A stretch of 64,000 bases of DNA, from positions 14,441,388 to 14,505,387 of the forward strand of contig OZ035962.1 in assembly GCA_964034945.1 (NCBI GenBank), given 5' to 3'. Source of the stretch: Chrysopilus asiliformis. Taxonomy: Eukaryota > Arthropoda > Insecta > Diptera > Rhagionidae. The notes under the pieces are model-generated. The model saw nothing but the letters and a program-made list of their open reading frames with translations, was not told the origin of the DNA and searched no databases. Below, piece by piece: positions 42,977-54,275 of this stretch. Both the position numbers and the translations under genes were made by a program. The stretch's first letter is position 1. Each line of letters begins with the position of its first letter.

Positions 42977-43218
42977 GACGGACAAGCTAAATTCAACTTT
43001 TTTTATCATTCTAAACACACTGGTGTAATTTATTTTTTTGTGCGATGACGGGATCTTGGCGTTACAAACGGTAAGGCAAAGTTAATATACCCTTTGGTTT
43101 CACCATACGGGTATAAAAATTGAAAATTTTCCCAAAATTCCAGGATAAATTCCCTATTGTTAGGGAATTATTACAAAAAACTCCACTGTTTTATATATTC
43201 CTCTTTGGATTTCTTTCG
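42424..43218. mobile_element. MITE relative of 34661 split by a family 1 repeat
   Basis: CACGGAGGAAAATAGTAGAA, TGGTAATGACTCCCAAAAAG and ATTCATGCC on the left, and GGATAAATTCCCTATTGTTA, GGGAATTATTACAAAAAACT and TATATTCCTCTTTGG on the right, correspond to the two halves of the MITE at 34661-34861. They are separated by the 42524-43119 repeat. The right terminus is diverged. Confidence 0.6.
42524..43119 (+). mobile_element. GTCY-type repeat, family 1, most complete copy C
   Basis: It runs from AACATAACAAAAGCTATAAT through AACTTTTGTTCTTGGACTTT, CCTAATGGTCCATTTTTGCC, CTCTAGCTCAATCCGTGCGC and a GACG/GACA tract (42912-42983) to CATTCTAAACACACTGGTGT, then TTTCACCATACGGGTATAAA. The start word is shared with family 2 (AACATAAnAAAAGnTAnAAT), and the block after the tract is alike in both, so the two families probably share an origin. 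Non-coding. Confidence 0.75.
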
Positions 43219-43229
43219 GTAAATACACC

Positions 43230-43420
43230 GCCATAAAGACGAAACCGTTTTTTCACAATTTTCTTGAAAACGGTGAGTCGTTTTGAAAAATTTGTAAAAG
43301 TAAAATGTGTTTAGAATAGATTTTAAACCTTATCTGTAGATTTAAATTCAGTTGGATCCCTACTTCTCCCCTCTCCCATACAAATTGAATACTTTTTTTC
43401 TATTTTCTCGAAAACCACTT
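43230..43420 (-). repeat. GTCY-type repeat, family 2, fragment
   Basis: AAAACGGTGAGTCGTTTTGA, TAAAATGTGTTTAGAATAGA and CCCCTCTCCCATACAAATTG match the family 2 interior. Ends are missing. Confidence 0.5.
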
Positions 43421-43428
43421 AAGCTTTA

Positions 43429-43673
43429 GGCACTTGGCACACCGAATGCGAATTCGCACCGCATTGCGAAAAGGTTTAAGTTTACCACGCGATCTTATAT
43501 CATATGTCATCTACATGAGCTCTAATTTTGTATTACGTAACAATGCGGTCTCCCTAAAATTGCAGTCTCTGCAAAATTAGAACTCATGTAGATTACATAC
43601 AATATAAGATCGCTTGGTAAGTTTGAACTTTTTCGCTATGGGGTGCGAATTCGCATTCGGTGTGCCAAGTACC
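43429..43673. mobile_element. PIF/Harbinger-type foldback MITE
   Basis: GGCACTTGGCACACCGAATG, then CGAATTCGCACC on the left, and on the complement of the right GGTACTTGGCACACCGAATG. Similarity continues inward almost to the centre (GCGATCTTATAT, CTACATGAG, TCTAATTTTG). TTA is repeated directly at 43426-43428 and 43674-43676. It is 245 bases, non-coding. Confidence 0.75.
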
Positions 43674-43676
43674 TTA

Positions 43677-45279
43677 GGTTTTTGCTAAAACCTTTTACTG
43701 TTCCATGATTTTCTCCACTCGAAAATTAGAGGCTGCTGAAAACTACGATTGATCCAAATTTTAAAATACAGCTAAAAATATATTTCTTTATCGTAATAAG
43801 TAATTTTAAAATTCCGTGGAATGCTTATAACTAAAAATTTGTATCAGACTTACAATGATGTAGAATTAATTTCTAACTCTCCTCATAATTTACATAACCT
43901 TAAAGACTCCAATCAAAGGCGTTAATATCCGTTTCATGGCTCAACAAGCGTAACCAAAGCGATTAAGTGTTGAAAACAGTGGAATTTCTTTGAATAATTT
44001 GTGCCGACACGACAAAAATTCACGAAAAACGTTTTGACACCAGAAAAAAAACTCCGAACTTAACGACTTTAAAAATCTTAAATCAGCATCTTCCGGGTTG
44101 ATATTTGATGATGTTGACATGTACTTTTCCTTCTTTCCGCTTGAATTGCAAAAAAATGTTTACACATTCTGCAGCATAATTCTTATGAGTTATTGAAACC
44201 CGGCCGGAAAGAAAAAAAAAACACAGATAGGAAGAGGATGGTAGGGGCGGTTAGGTATTTAAAAATGTTTGACTATTGACGAAATGTTGAAAAACTTTCT
44301 TAGATTTTGTATCTGGGGATGTTGGAATGTTGAGATGTGAAATTGACATGATCGGATTGCAATTAAACGTTTTATTGGTTCGAAGTTTGAACAGCAGCAT
44401 GCGTAATAAAATTCGTTGCCTGATTTCATAAACAAATTTTACGAAAGAGCTGTTTCTTATGGCTATGGCCACACACAAAGATCGAATTCTGAAGGGAGTT
44501 TCATCAGAAATCGAACGATATTCCCATGCGGAATTCAAACAGAATCCGAATAAACTGCATTGATAATCAAAAGCCGCCGTTTAAATCAATCAAATACAAT
44601 TGAATGGAAATCTATCTAATCTTTATGGAAGCAAAAGTTTATCTCATTAATGTGATGACAATGGTGTTGATATCGATACTTGTGGTGTTTACGAATCAAT
44701 AAAAATTTATCCCACGTTTCGGCGAACCAAAAATCAAAACTAAACTCCAGACCATATGAAAATCTCAAGGCTGGAAGTCTTATGTGGATGTTGATACACA
44801 AACTATGGACTACTTGGATGATTCTCAAGTAGACATATTGTCGCCAAGATAAGAGAATTCCTGGAAATTTGAACCTGAATCATCATCTCCCGTACTTCAA
44901 AGTTAAGTGAAAGGTTCCATTGAAATTCGTATAAAATTTAGGTAGAATTCTAAAAATTTTAAAAATTCCAATTGAAGAGCATTGACTGAAATCACATCGA
45001 CTTACGCTGAAGTAATTAGATCTGCTGGTATTTTATTTTTCTACACGTTTATCGTTTAAACATTGTGTTTACTTAGGATAAACACCGGAAATCGATCACA
45101 CATTAATTTTGTTTTCGATTTTTCTCTCAGAATCATTCAGTAAAGTATTTTATGCAGAGATGCAAACCGGTTTTTTGAACCGAATCAAAAACTACTGAAC
45201 CATTGGAATTTTGGTGACGAAAAACTGAACTTAAAATGGTAAACCGTGATTCTTCGTTAGTAAGAAAAAGATAAATATA
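43677..45279. other. Intergenic unique sequence, nothing recognised
   Basis: No coding region or element is supported. Frames on the - strand at 44251-44828 are without recognisable similarity. Parts of 44440-44900 are less AT-rich and repeat-free. Confidence 0.4.
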
Positions 45280-45840
45280 TCGGGTCTTTCAATAAGGACA
45301 TAACAGTTTTGTATTTAAATAAAACACAGAATAATTGAGATATCGGGCTGAAATTTATTCCAGGTGTAGTGGACATGTTACATTTAAGTATGAAATTCAA
45401 TGTCGTTCATATGGCCACCGCGAGTACGTTTGCTGATTGATTCTTTGGAGCCAATTTTCCACCACTTTTCCACACATATCGGCCGGAACGTTGGCAATTT
45501 CGCGTTCGATATTGTTCCTAAGCTCCTCTAACGTTGTTCGCTTGTTGGCATACACCAACGACTTAACATTACCACATTATAAGAAATCCTACGGCGTTAA
45601 ATCACATGAGTGAGGTGGCCATTCGACCGGACCATTTCTCGAGATTACGCACGATTACCGAACTTCTCCTTCAATAGATCAATTGTTTGACCAGCTGTGT
45701 GGCATTGCTCGTTCGTGAACTTCACCATGATAAAAATGTAAACCTTGACTGACGTTTTAGCATTGCCAGATCATAAAAAAAGTTTGAAGGTGCGTTTTTA
45801 TTAAAATACAAAATTGTTATGTCCTTATTGAAAGACCCTT
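45280..45840 (-). mobile_element. Internally deleted Tc1/mariner-type element, copy 2
   Basis: Its ends read TCGGGTCTTTCAATAAGGAC and, on the complement, AAAGGGTCTTTCAATAAGGA; TA flanks both sides (45278-45279 and 45841-45842). The - strand holds the same transposase tail as copy 1 at 23178, here broken by small indels and stops. Inverted ends match over about 45 bases. It is the same length as copy 1. Confidence 0.85.
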
Positions 45841-45901
45841 TACTTATCAGAAGAGAACGACACGATAAATTTCAGAACAAATCGAATTTAACCCTCAAAA
45901 T

Positions 45902-46074
45902 ATGATTTTCAACTTGCGACAGACCGTAACCAAGACAACGTACAGGGCTAAATTTTTTCCAGCATGTAAAGCGATAACTTACAAAAGTCAGTGTAACACG
46001 TTCCGGTGATTTCCGGCGATTAAAATTGTTACCCGTTATAAACAAGCCTTTTGTCGGACATTCCGGCTAGAGGG
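45902..46074. mobile_element. Possible small piggyBac-like element
   Basis: TTAA followed by CCCTCAAAATATG on the left (45898) and, on the complement of the right, TTAA then CCCTCTAGCCGGAATGTCC (46075). Only five terminal bases match, so the TTAA pair may be coincidence in AT-rich DNA. Confidence 0.25.
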
Positions 46075-46129
46075 TTAAGACCAATTCGCGAGAAATTAAT
46101 ATTTGCCTTTCTAAATTTTAAGATAAAAC

Positions 46130-46400
46130 TTTGATTTTATTTTTGTGCTGTCTAGCTTTTAACTTGTCTAGTTTTCTGTAAACAATAAAATAAAAATAGT
46201 GTTTTAGATAACTATGACAAAAAGTTTAATTTTTAAATTTGGCGCCACTTTAGGGTCGAAAATATTTTCGGTGTGCTTTTCCGATTCAATTGTAAGGAAA
46301 GGAAATACAATACATTTTTCTCTGCCCGACTTTTCGCGCAGTTTTCACGTCAATAGTCCTGTCTCTTTTATTTTTAAGGCCATTTGAACTTAGGTGTGAT
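46130..46400 (+). repeat. Low-copy repeat shared with 63510-63780
   Basis: TCGAAAATATTTTCGGTGTG, AAGGAAATACAATACATTTT, TCTCTGCCCGACTTTTCGCG and CCATTTGAACTTAGGTGTGA have diverged counterparts in the same order at 63610-63790. Nature unknown; coding similarity was not recognised. Confidence 0.45.
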
Positions 46401-48529
46401 AGGGCTTTTAGCGAGGCACATTTTTTTAAACAAGTTTTGGAAAAATAGGAAGCATTCATTTAAAATTTTCGCGACAAACCAGGAGCAAAATTTTTCTTTT
46501 TGTTTTATTTTTGTTACAACCACAAACCATACCTACATATATGCGAACTTTCTGGCAAAACTGAGATCTAATCACCCAGTTTGTCTGGAAATATAAAGCT
46601 TTTAAATGTAGGCATAAATTTCCACCCGAAAAATTGTTCGTTGAATTTTCAAAACTCATAATTTAAAATAACTGAAATGTTTCTTTTGAAAGCATTTAAT
46701 TAATTCCAGGACTACCATCGCTAATTTACAGCACACATTGTTTGGATCATATTTTATTTCGTTCTAAATCTGCGTCATGTTTATTCAAACTTTTGTCAAT
46801 TTATCATCCTAATTGGATTTTTTATTATCCGAAATTTATTTGTTCTGTAAGAATAACAATCGAGAAGCGCATATAACCGCAAGAAAAAATAACAAACATA
46901 TTTTTCACATCGCCTCCACATTCACTGCAACCGACATCTTTGTGGCCAAAAAAATTGATCTCAAAAATATTTGAGCCCGCAAAACAGGAGTCTGGATTCA
47001 ATTTACAGTCTTATAGATTTGTAGCAAAATTTTTGAGTAGGTTTTTAATTATAGATAATAGCACAAAAGAGATATGATTTTCATTCAACATTTTCTACAG
47101 AATCATAGCCTTTAATGAATTATTTATTAGGCAATTTGTTTCGCATTTAATTTGATTCCATTATAAATTTAAAATCTATTTGATATTTTGACCTACGATA
47201 TGATGGGAAATTTATTTAGTACACCAACAAGTATAGTAAAATTCCTTTCAATGATGATTCTTGTTATGGTGACGCGGATTTCATTCCCAAAATTCTCAAA
47301 ATGTTTATTTTCTTACATATTTTCCGGAGAGCATCTCTCGGTGTTTACTTACAATACAAATATTTGAGTATTTAGTAGGAAAATAGGAATTGTTTTTTCT
47401 AAAAACAAATTTCGAAAACAACTTCTTGTTCTTTCTTAGTCTATCCGCTATCCACACAACCACAATCGGCTATTAAAGAGTTTAAAATTTGGTAGATGCC
47501 AGAAAAGTCTTCATATCGGTGGGAATTTCAATACTTATCTTATATGAATTTGGGTATCTTAAAGATACTTTTTGTGCGGTTACTTTCCGCAAAACCAAAA
47601 CAACAGAACGAAATGTGGTCCACTTCTGTTTTTGGTCAAGTCAAGCGAAGGCGAGGAGGATGTGATGATTATTTAAGTTTCTTTGCCTTGTTATTTTATT
47701 GTTGTTTATTATTTATTTACATCCTATTCTTTATTTTTCAGGGTTTTTAAAAAAATATGCGTTTAAATATTCGCTGGTAGTTAATTTTTCGTTAAGTTCT
47801 TCTGCCTTTGATTTTATCTCGCATAATTTAACTAAGGCACGTGAAAATGTAATTTTCAGATTTTCCAAGCTTGGGTGTTTTTTGAGATTTTCCATTCATG
47901 CATTTGCGAAAAGTGCTGCAACTTCAATAGCCTCATAAACATTCAGGTGCTACTTTAGAGTCTGCAGCGAGCAGTCTTCTGTTCTGCTTTGGATTTCGGT
48001 TTTCATTGTTTACATCGTTATATCTGGACTGTTTACACGATCGATGCGCATAAGTTATGCTATAAAAACTGTTGCGGATCTACGAAACTGCATAAATGCA
48101 CCACCGTTGGGCCATAATCATCAAAAATTGCAAGCCTCCGAACCGGAGTAGGGTGATGTGCGAGCGAACGATTGAGGATAATTTCGTCTCAATTATCGAA
48201 GAGATGCTGAAAATCTGTTGCATAAACAAATATCTTGATGGAAAAAGATCTACGGAGGCCAGGCCGCCCGGCATATTGTTTGGTATTAAATTAGTTAAAA
48301 TTATTGCACCATAATTTAAATTAAAGTATAACCAATTTCATGTCTGGTCAATTTCGGCCGAAAAAATTATTGAACAGCGGGATAAAAAAATGGTTTTTAT
48401 TAGTGACTATAAGCTTGCATACTCGTCGTTGCCGGTTCAAGAAAATTTGTCATTTTACTATATTTTTAAATTTAGAGATCGATTTTATTTATTGTAGTAT
48501 TATTTTTGTTGAGTACTTTTTGTTATTGC
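46401..48529. other. Intergenic AT-rich, nothing recognised
   Basis: No gene, element end or tandem array was found. Open frames near 47496-47938 and 48080-48314 lack similarity to anything known to me. Confidence 0.4.
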
Positions 48530-48770
48530 TGAAGATTGTCTGCAGGATCCTTTATTCAATACAGAAAACCGCATTCGAATCAGCCGCACGGTTTAAAAGT
48601 TATCGGGGAAGGGGTATCGAATGACAGGAAGGAGGAGGTCAAAATAGAGTATTCTGCTCTGTACTTTGCAAGCAAATCTACCCATGTACAAAAGTTCATC
48701 AAAATCAGTTCAGCCGATTTTGAGAGATGCCAGAACAAACATCCAGAAACAAAAAACTAAATTTAAAAAA
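48530..48770 (+). repeat. Probable 3' fragment of an interspersed element
   Basis: AGTTCATCAAAATCAGTTCA, then GCCGATTTTGAGAGATGCCA and ACAAACATCCAGAAACAAAA, is the kind of sequence found near the 3' ends of many insect interspersed repeats (a 'TTCAGCCGATTTTGAGA' block followed by ACA-rich sequence). The exact class cannot be given. Confidence 0.35.
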
Positions 48771-51700
48771 ATATTTTTTGGCTTCAATACGATAAAATAC
48801 GTCAATTTCATACTTTTTTTTTGAAAAAATCTAAATTTTTAATAAGCATAGATTTATGTGGAATAAAAGGATTCAATTTAAAACATTTTTTTTTAATTTT
48901 CTTACCTTTTATTTTTTTTTTAAGAATGGAGTGAAAAAGAAATCCGCCTCAGGTGAAATGTTCTTTACGTAAAAGAATTTGATCTTAGAAGTTGTAAGCA
49001 CAAGACAAAGCAGCGCCGAGGCAAAACCCGTATTTGGCACCCCCTCCGCTTCTAAAAAAATGGATAAAAATGTGTTTTTGTGTGCTTGAATAGACCGAAG
49101 TTTTTCGCAATTTTTGATTGGTATTATCTGGATAAAAAGGATATCTGAGTTCTTCGATATAGGAGCACAGCAAAATTTGTGCCGCAGGCAAATCTGGTTG
49201 AAAAAATGCCCTATAGGCAGAAATTATTTAAAAAAATGCTGCGCGGACGAAATATTAATTAAGAAAATGCGCTATAGGCAGCAAATAATTAAAGAAAAAT
49301 TGAAAATTTTGACGATATTTAGAAGTCACCGGTTGATATGTTTAAATTTTAGAAATTTTGATATGTTTTAAAATTTTAGGGCTCACTTTGAGATAAACAA
49401 AAATAATCCAGTTGACCAGATAAGTCCTAAAAATGTTTTTTTTCGAATCTGCAAATTTCATCAAAGAAAGAATCCAAACTTCAACTGAAAATTTAATTAT
49501 CTTCAAAATTGTGACATACTTCTGTAAATCTGTCAATCGGAATGATGCCCATTTCTGATCTGCATCTCGAAGATCGTTAAATGGTAATCGATATTAAGTC
49601 ATTAGTCTCCCAACTTGCACTAATCACGATGTTTTAAATAAAAACGCCAAGAAAAAGCAGTGAATTTTGTCCCATTTTTCTAACACACCGTTTCAAGTTT
49701 CATTTCCGATGTTTATGTCGAATTTTAATGGGTCAAACCCATAATTTTCAAGACAACCAACCACCAGAAAAAGGAATGATCTTCATTCTGGCCACATAGT
49801 CCTCATGCGTGTAAAAGATCAACACGTGTTTGGCGTAATTCCATTCATTTTACGTCCGAGAAAGGAAACTCAACGATCGTCCTTTTTTACCACCCTTGGC
49901 CGAATTACAAATTGACCGTTCAGTAACCGTAACTAAATTGGGAAAATGCCAACAAATTCATGAAACTGAAGAATTTTTTCGACTTCCTTCTTCAAAATTT
50001 TGAACAAAAAAAGGTGAATGAAAAAGTGTTGCTCCTATATGACTTGCAAGTTCCGGGACAGTGCAGAGAAACTTCGTCGGATATTTTTAAAATATTTCAC
50101 CTAAAAGGAGTGCCTGGTCCTATAGTGATCGCAGATGGTTTCAAGTTAAATTTAGTTAAACTCAACTACACAAGAAAAAAAATTGTACCAAAACTATTTA
50201 ATGTTCAACAGTTTGCCTTTTTCAGATGCTGAGCTGGTTTCGTAATGAAATTCAAATAAAATCTCAAGAAGTCCTCAAATAGACCATTGAAGTTGAAGTT
50301 AAGTCGCCAGATTGTCTGGCATTTGAAATGGACCTGCTTCAGTTTAACACCATTATTTAACGAATGGAGAAAAAAACGTTTTCTAATATTTATTTTGGAC
50401 GATAATACTCCACTTTAGGGAATTATTTATTGAGGCAAAATGTTTACGATCAAAGTGTTGCAGCGTTTGAGATTTTTAGTTTCCTATAAATTGTAACAAA
50501 GTATTGCTTTTAAGGAATTTTCTAACTTCGAAGTGTTGCCCTTATTTATAAGAATTTATTAATTATTTTTTACTAGGGGCTGCGATCCGAACCACTTCGA
50601 GGTGCATCTTCGTCTTAAAGGGCGGCCCTTGTGCTGGCGCGCACCGCGTTGGCAAGCATGTAGAATGGCAATTTTGGCTTTTAAAATGCATACAAACTAA
50701 TATGGAAGCTGGCAACGAAATGTATTTCGACTTACTTATTTACTACCTACTTATTTCTAATTAACTCTACTTCGATGCACTAGTTTAAAAGTGTTTTAAG
50801 AACTCGAATTGTCACTTCGGTAGCATGGGTCTGATTTTTCAAAGAAGCACAACTTGCAAGGAAATGGATGGCAAAAGTTTTAGTGGGCGAATCTTTTTGT
50901 TAAAAAAGACCTCTCTAATTATTAAAACCGGATCAAAATCCCTTCAGAATTGCGAGAGATAGCGGGTGAGGGGGTTAGCAGAGAGATAGATATTATTTGA
51001 CGAAAATTTTACTCAAGTCTTTAATTCCACACCCCTTCAGCGGTACAAGAGCTATCATGAGAGGGGGTGGGAAGGAAGGGAAAATTTAAAAAAATAACAT
51101 AGTCTATATCCATCTCATTGTCGCTGAGAACTTGGTATCGTTGTGTATCCAGGAACACCTTATCTCGAGATACAGGCGTTCCTTACATTAATGTGTTTAG
51201 AATTAGGAAATATTTAGGTTTCCGTTTGACCGTAAGTTAACAAGAGAGTTAAAATTTTGTACAAGTAAAAGTTAAGTTCTTTAATGGGCGAAATCCGTTC
51301 TATAGATTTTGTTTTTTTAGATTTTGCGTTTACTCTCATTCAATTTGTATAAGAAAATACTGCGATGATCATATTTCGTAAAAGTATACAAAATCGAATT
51401 TCTTTCTTAAGAGTGATTGAAAACTTTTTTTATTCGTTTGGTATCAGTGAAGTGTTTTTGGGTACTAAAATTAATTCTCAAGAGGTATTTCTGACACTTT
51501 GAAATATGAAAAAATGCCACCTATAAAAATTAACGTTTCTGGATCAAAATTGAATAATAGTGATATGATATTTGGATATCAATTAACCTTTTTGGCCTCA
51601 AATATATCTATAGTTAATGCAAAATTCGTTTGCCTTTATGTGTGTCTGTTGAGAATTGGCTTGAAAGCCATGAGGTTGTTAATTAAACTTTAGGATGAAG

Positions 51701-53880
51701 TTTTTAATATCAGGAACAGATTGTGGTCGTTTTTCTATGTTAACCTCAAACATGACCTCCTCGAGGTGGGAGCAGGGGAAGGGAAGGTGGCGACGACATC
51801 GCACCAAACAAGATTTAATTTTTTTCATGTCGGAAACCAACTCGGGAACGGGAGCAGATAAAGACATTTTGATCTGTACGAAATCCGTTTCTGTCAGTCT
51901 GTCCATTTTATGTCCGTTTTTACGTTTTGTTCATAGTTTTCAAGACAACCAACCACCAGAAAAAGAAACGATCTTTATTCTAGCCTCAAAATCCTTTAAT
52001 AAGTTACACCTCAATGGAGGTAAGTTGTGTCATTGTCCCAACTTTTATCAACCATAAAAATTTCCTACAAATATTTTTAGTGTGTGGCACGTACTTTCCA
52101 CTAAAAGTTTATCTAATGTAGTATTTTTTTTACTCATTTTAAAATTATTTATGAACATATTTGCAACATTTAATAATGAAAAAAAACATGAAAATTTGAA
52201 GCATTACGCATTAATCCGGAGGGCGCCCCAGAAATGCGGCTATTTTGGGAAATTAGAATTCAAAATTTTTTTCTGAAAATACTGAAAAGCGTTTACCTCG
52301 GGTAATTCCCAAAAAATAAAGAAAATTTCGACGTTCGGTGAAAAGTTAAGCCATTTTAGCTGCTCCTGCCATAGTGCGCTACGGCGACGCATGATAAAAC
52401 ACACCTGTGGGAATGACGGAAAAACTCTGAATGCGGAGGTCGATTTCAGGCTTTAGTACCCGCGCTGTTTAATTTGTGGTTTGTGGAGGAGGGAAATTCG
52501 GTGGGGTGAAAAATATGTCGGTGTAGATTAGTCTGCTCGATCCGAGTTACAAATGACTAAAATGCTAAACACAATGAAAACGTAAATGTTTGGTCTCAAT
52601 AAATTTTCGATTTTTCCAAAGTCGAGCGATGATTGCCGGGATTACGGGGCCACAGACATGTAGACACTTGGATGGTACATGCGTACAAAGATTTATATTT
52701 AATCCTGGGGGATTACTCCCTGTTGCCATGCGCCACGTATTTCTTGGCCACATGAAAAGTACCTCGCTGACATCTTAATCTTCTGCCGGCTTTATCCATA
52801 TCAAAAGTTAAATTTTTCTAGATCCCATTCAACTTCTTATTTCTTTTTTCTTTGTTTGCTCCTCTAAAATAAAAGTAAGGCGATATAATATTCTAAAAAC
52901 GAATCTTTTTCCCATTTTGGTCGTTTTAATCTGGGCTTGAATCGCGTCTATTTTCATACAAAATGCATTGTGCATGAAATTTGGTTGATTTTTTAATTCG
53001 GATATTTCGTTATTTATTCAAAGAAAAACACTATGAAGGGTGGAAAACTCCTCATGAAAACTTTTGATTTGTGTGCGTATAATAAGCGAGATTATGACAG
53101 AAAAACGGAACAATTTTAAACAGAATTAAAAAAAAATATTCTGTTTGTTTAAGCGATGGAAGGCACACTGGAACCATATTTCCAAGTAATTTATTTTGAA
53201 CGCTTCATGAAAGCGAAGACCCGGCTCGGGCCGATCCGGACACCACTTAGACGCCCCATTTGTTTTGTTGGATTTAACACCCCGGGATTTAATCGCTAAA
53301 TACTGCCCATCATTTAATATGATATTGGATGGCAGACGTATACAAATTTCTTTTAAAGACAGCGTATAAATCAGAAATAAATTTTTAATAAAAAATTTAA
53401 AAGATTTACGGACGTGCGGAGTGGAAGAAGAAGTGATTAAAATTTTTCAATTCAATGTGATTTTCACAGTCAATTCTATAAATCAAGATTTAATTTCTTT
53501 TGAAACGTTTTTATGTGGAATTTTAAATGTTTCTCGTCAAGAGTTTTTTGGGCAAACTGTAAGTTCTTTCGAAAATTTAAGGACCCCTTTTTTGAAGACC
53601 TCTTTTTTTAATGGACCAATCCTGGGAGACTCCCAAGAGCTGTTCACCTCGGAGATTTAAAGTTTTTTTTGGGTTGCAGCAAGATATTTTTCGAAGTTTC
53701 AACGCCTTCCGAAGATCGGACCTCAATTTTTGATCGTCAAAAATATGTTCTTAATGATTCAAAAATTGAAAGAAGATAAAAGGTTTAAATTTTGTAGTAT
53801 TGCTTGATTCTTTGCGGGGTCCAAAATTTTTAACCACTGAATGTGCCTTTCTCTATATATAAACAAATAATATTTACTAA
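48771..53880. other. Intergenic unique DNA, no gene recognised
   Basis: Five kilobases without a supportable gene or clear element. Less AT-rich islands occur at 49780-49930, 50575-50700 (GGGCGGCCCTTGTGCTGGCG), 52300-52520, 52620-52760 and 53200-53340. They might be regulatory or ancient repeat DNA. CAAGACAACCAACCACCAGA followed by AAAAG occurs twice (49751 and 51941), a short dispersed repeat. Reading frames are short and unlike known proteins. Confidence 0.4.
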
Positions 53881-53914
53881 TTTCCGCAAAGATACTGCGA
53901 GTTGACCTTAGATA

Positions 53915-54005
53915 GGTTAACTCTGACCGCTAGCTGGCTTACAGACACCTCTGTAAGGTCAGAGTTAATCTGACAAAAAGTTGACCTGGACATTTTTCTG
54001 AGTGT
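53915..54005. repeat. Small imperfect foldback
   Basis: GTTAACTCTGACC near 53927 and GGTCAGAGTTAATC near 53967 are inverted. GTTGACCT occurs outside both. The right side continues into GGACATTTTTCTGAGTGTAC, which resembles an element terminus, but the left terminus is not clear. Confidence 0.4.
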
Positions 54006-54139
54006 ACTGAAAAATTGGAGATGTTTTTTCCTAAAGCCACAGCGGTTTAAAATGAAAAATTTGGAAATAAATACCTATTTATTCAGAATATCCTAATTTT
54101 TGGGTTTTTCATCCTTAGAATTGATGGATTTGTATTAAA

Positions 54140-54275
54140 ATCAGGGGCCAATCGTAAATTACTCTATATGAAAACAGACAAAATTTTTATTGAAAGAAAA
54201 GCACCATTTGTTTGGGTGATGGGGAGGGGGGGAGTGTCCAATGGGAATTTGATGTATGGAAAGATTCTGTAAACA
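54140..54275 (+). repeat. GTCY-type repeat, family 2, end fragment
   Basis: AATCAGGGGCCAATCGTAAA, TTACTCTATATGAAAACAGA and GAATTTGATGTATGGAAAGA correspond to the first 130 bases of family 2. The rest is absent. Confidence 0.5.

Noticed and set aside
42733..43048. Frames of 85 and 98 codons ending in Arg/Thr/Asp/Gly repeats
   Set aside because: They read through the GACG/GACA tract of a family 1 repeat; not protein-coding.
45898..46078. Second piggyBac-type element as a firm call
   Set aside because: The TTAA pair and only five matching terminal bases are too weak, so it is kept as a low-confidence feature only.
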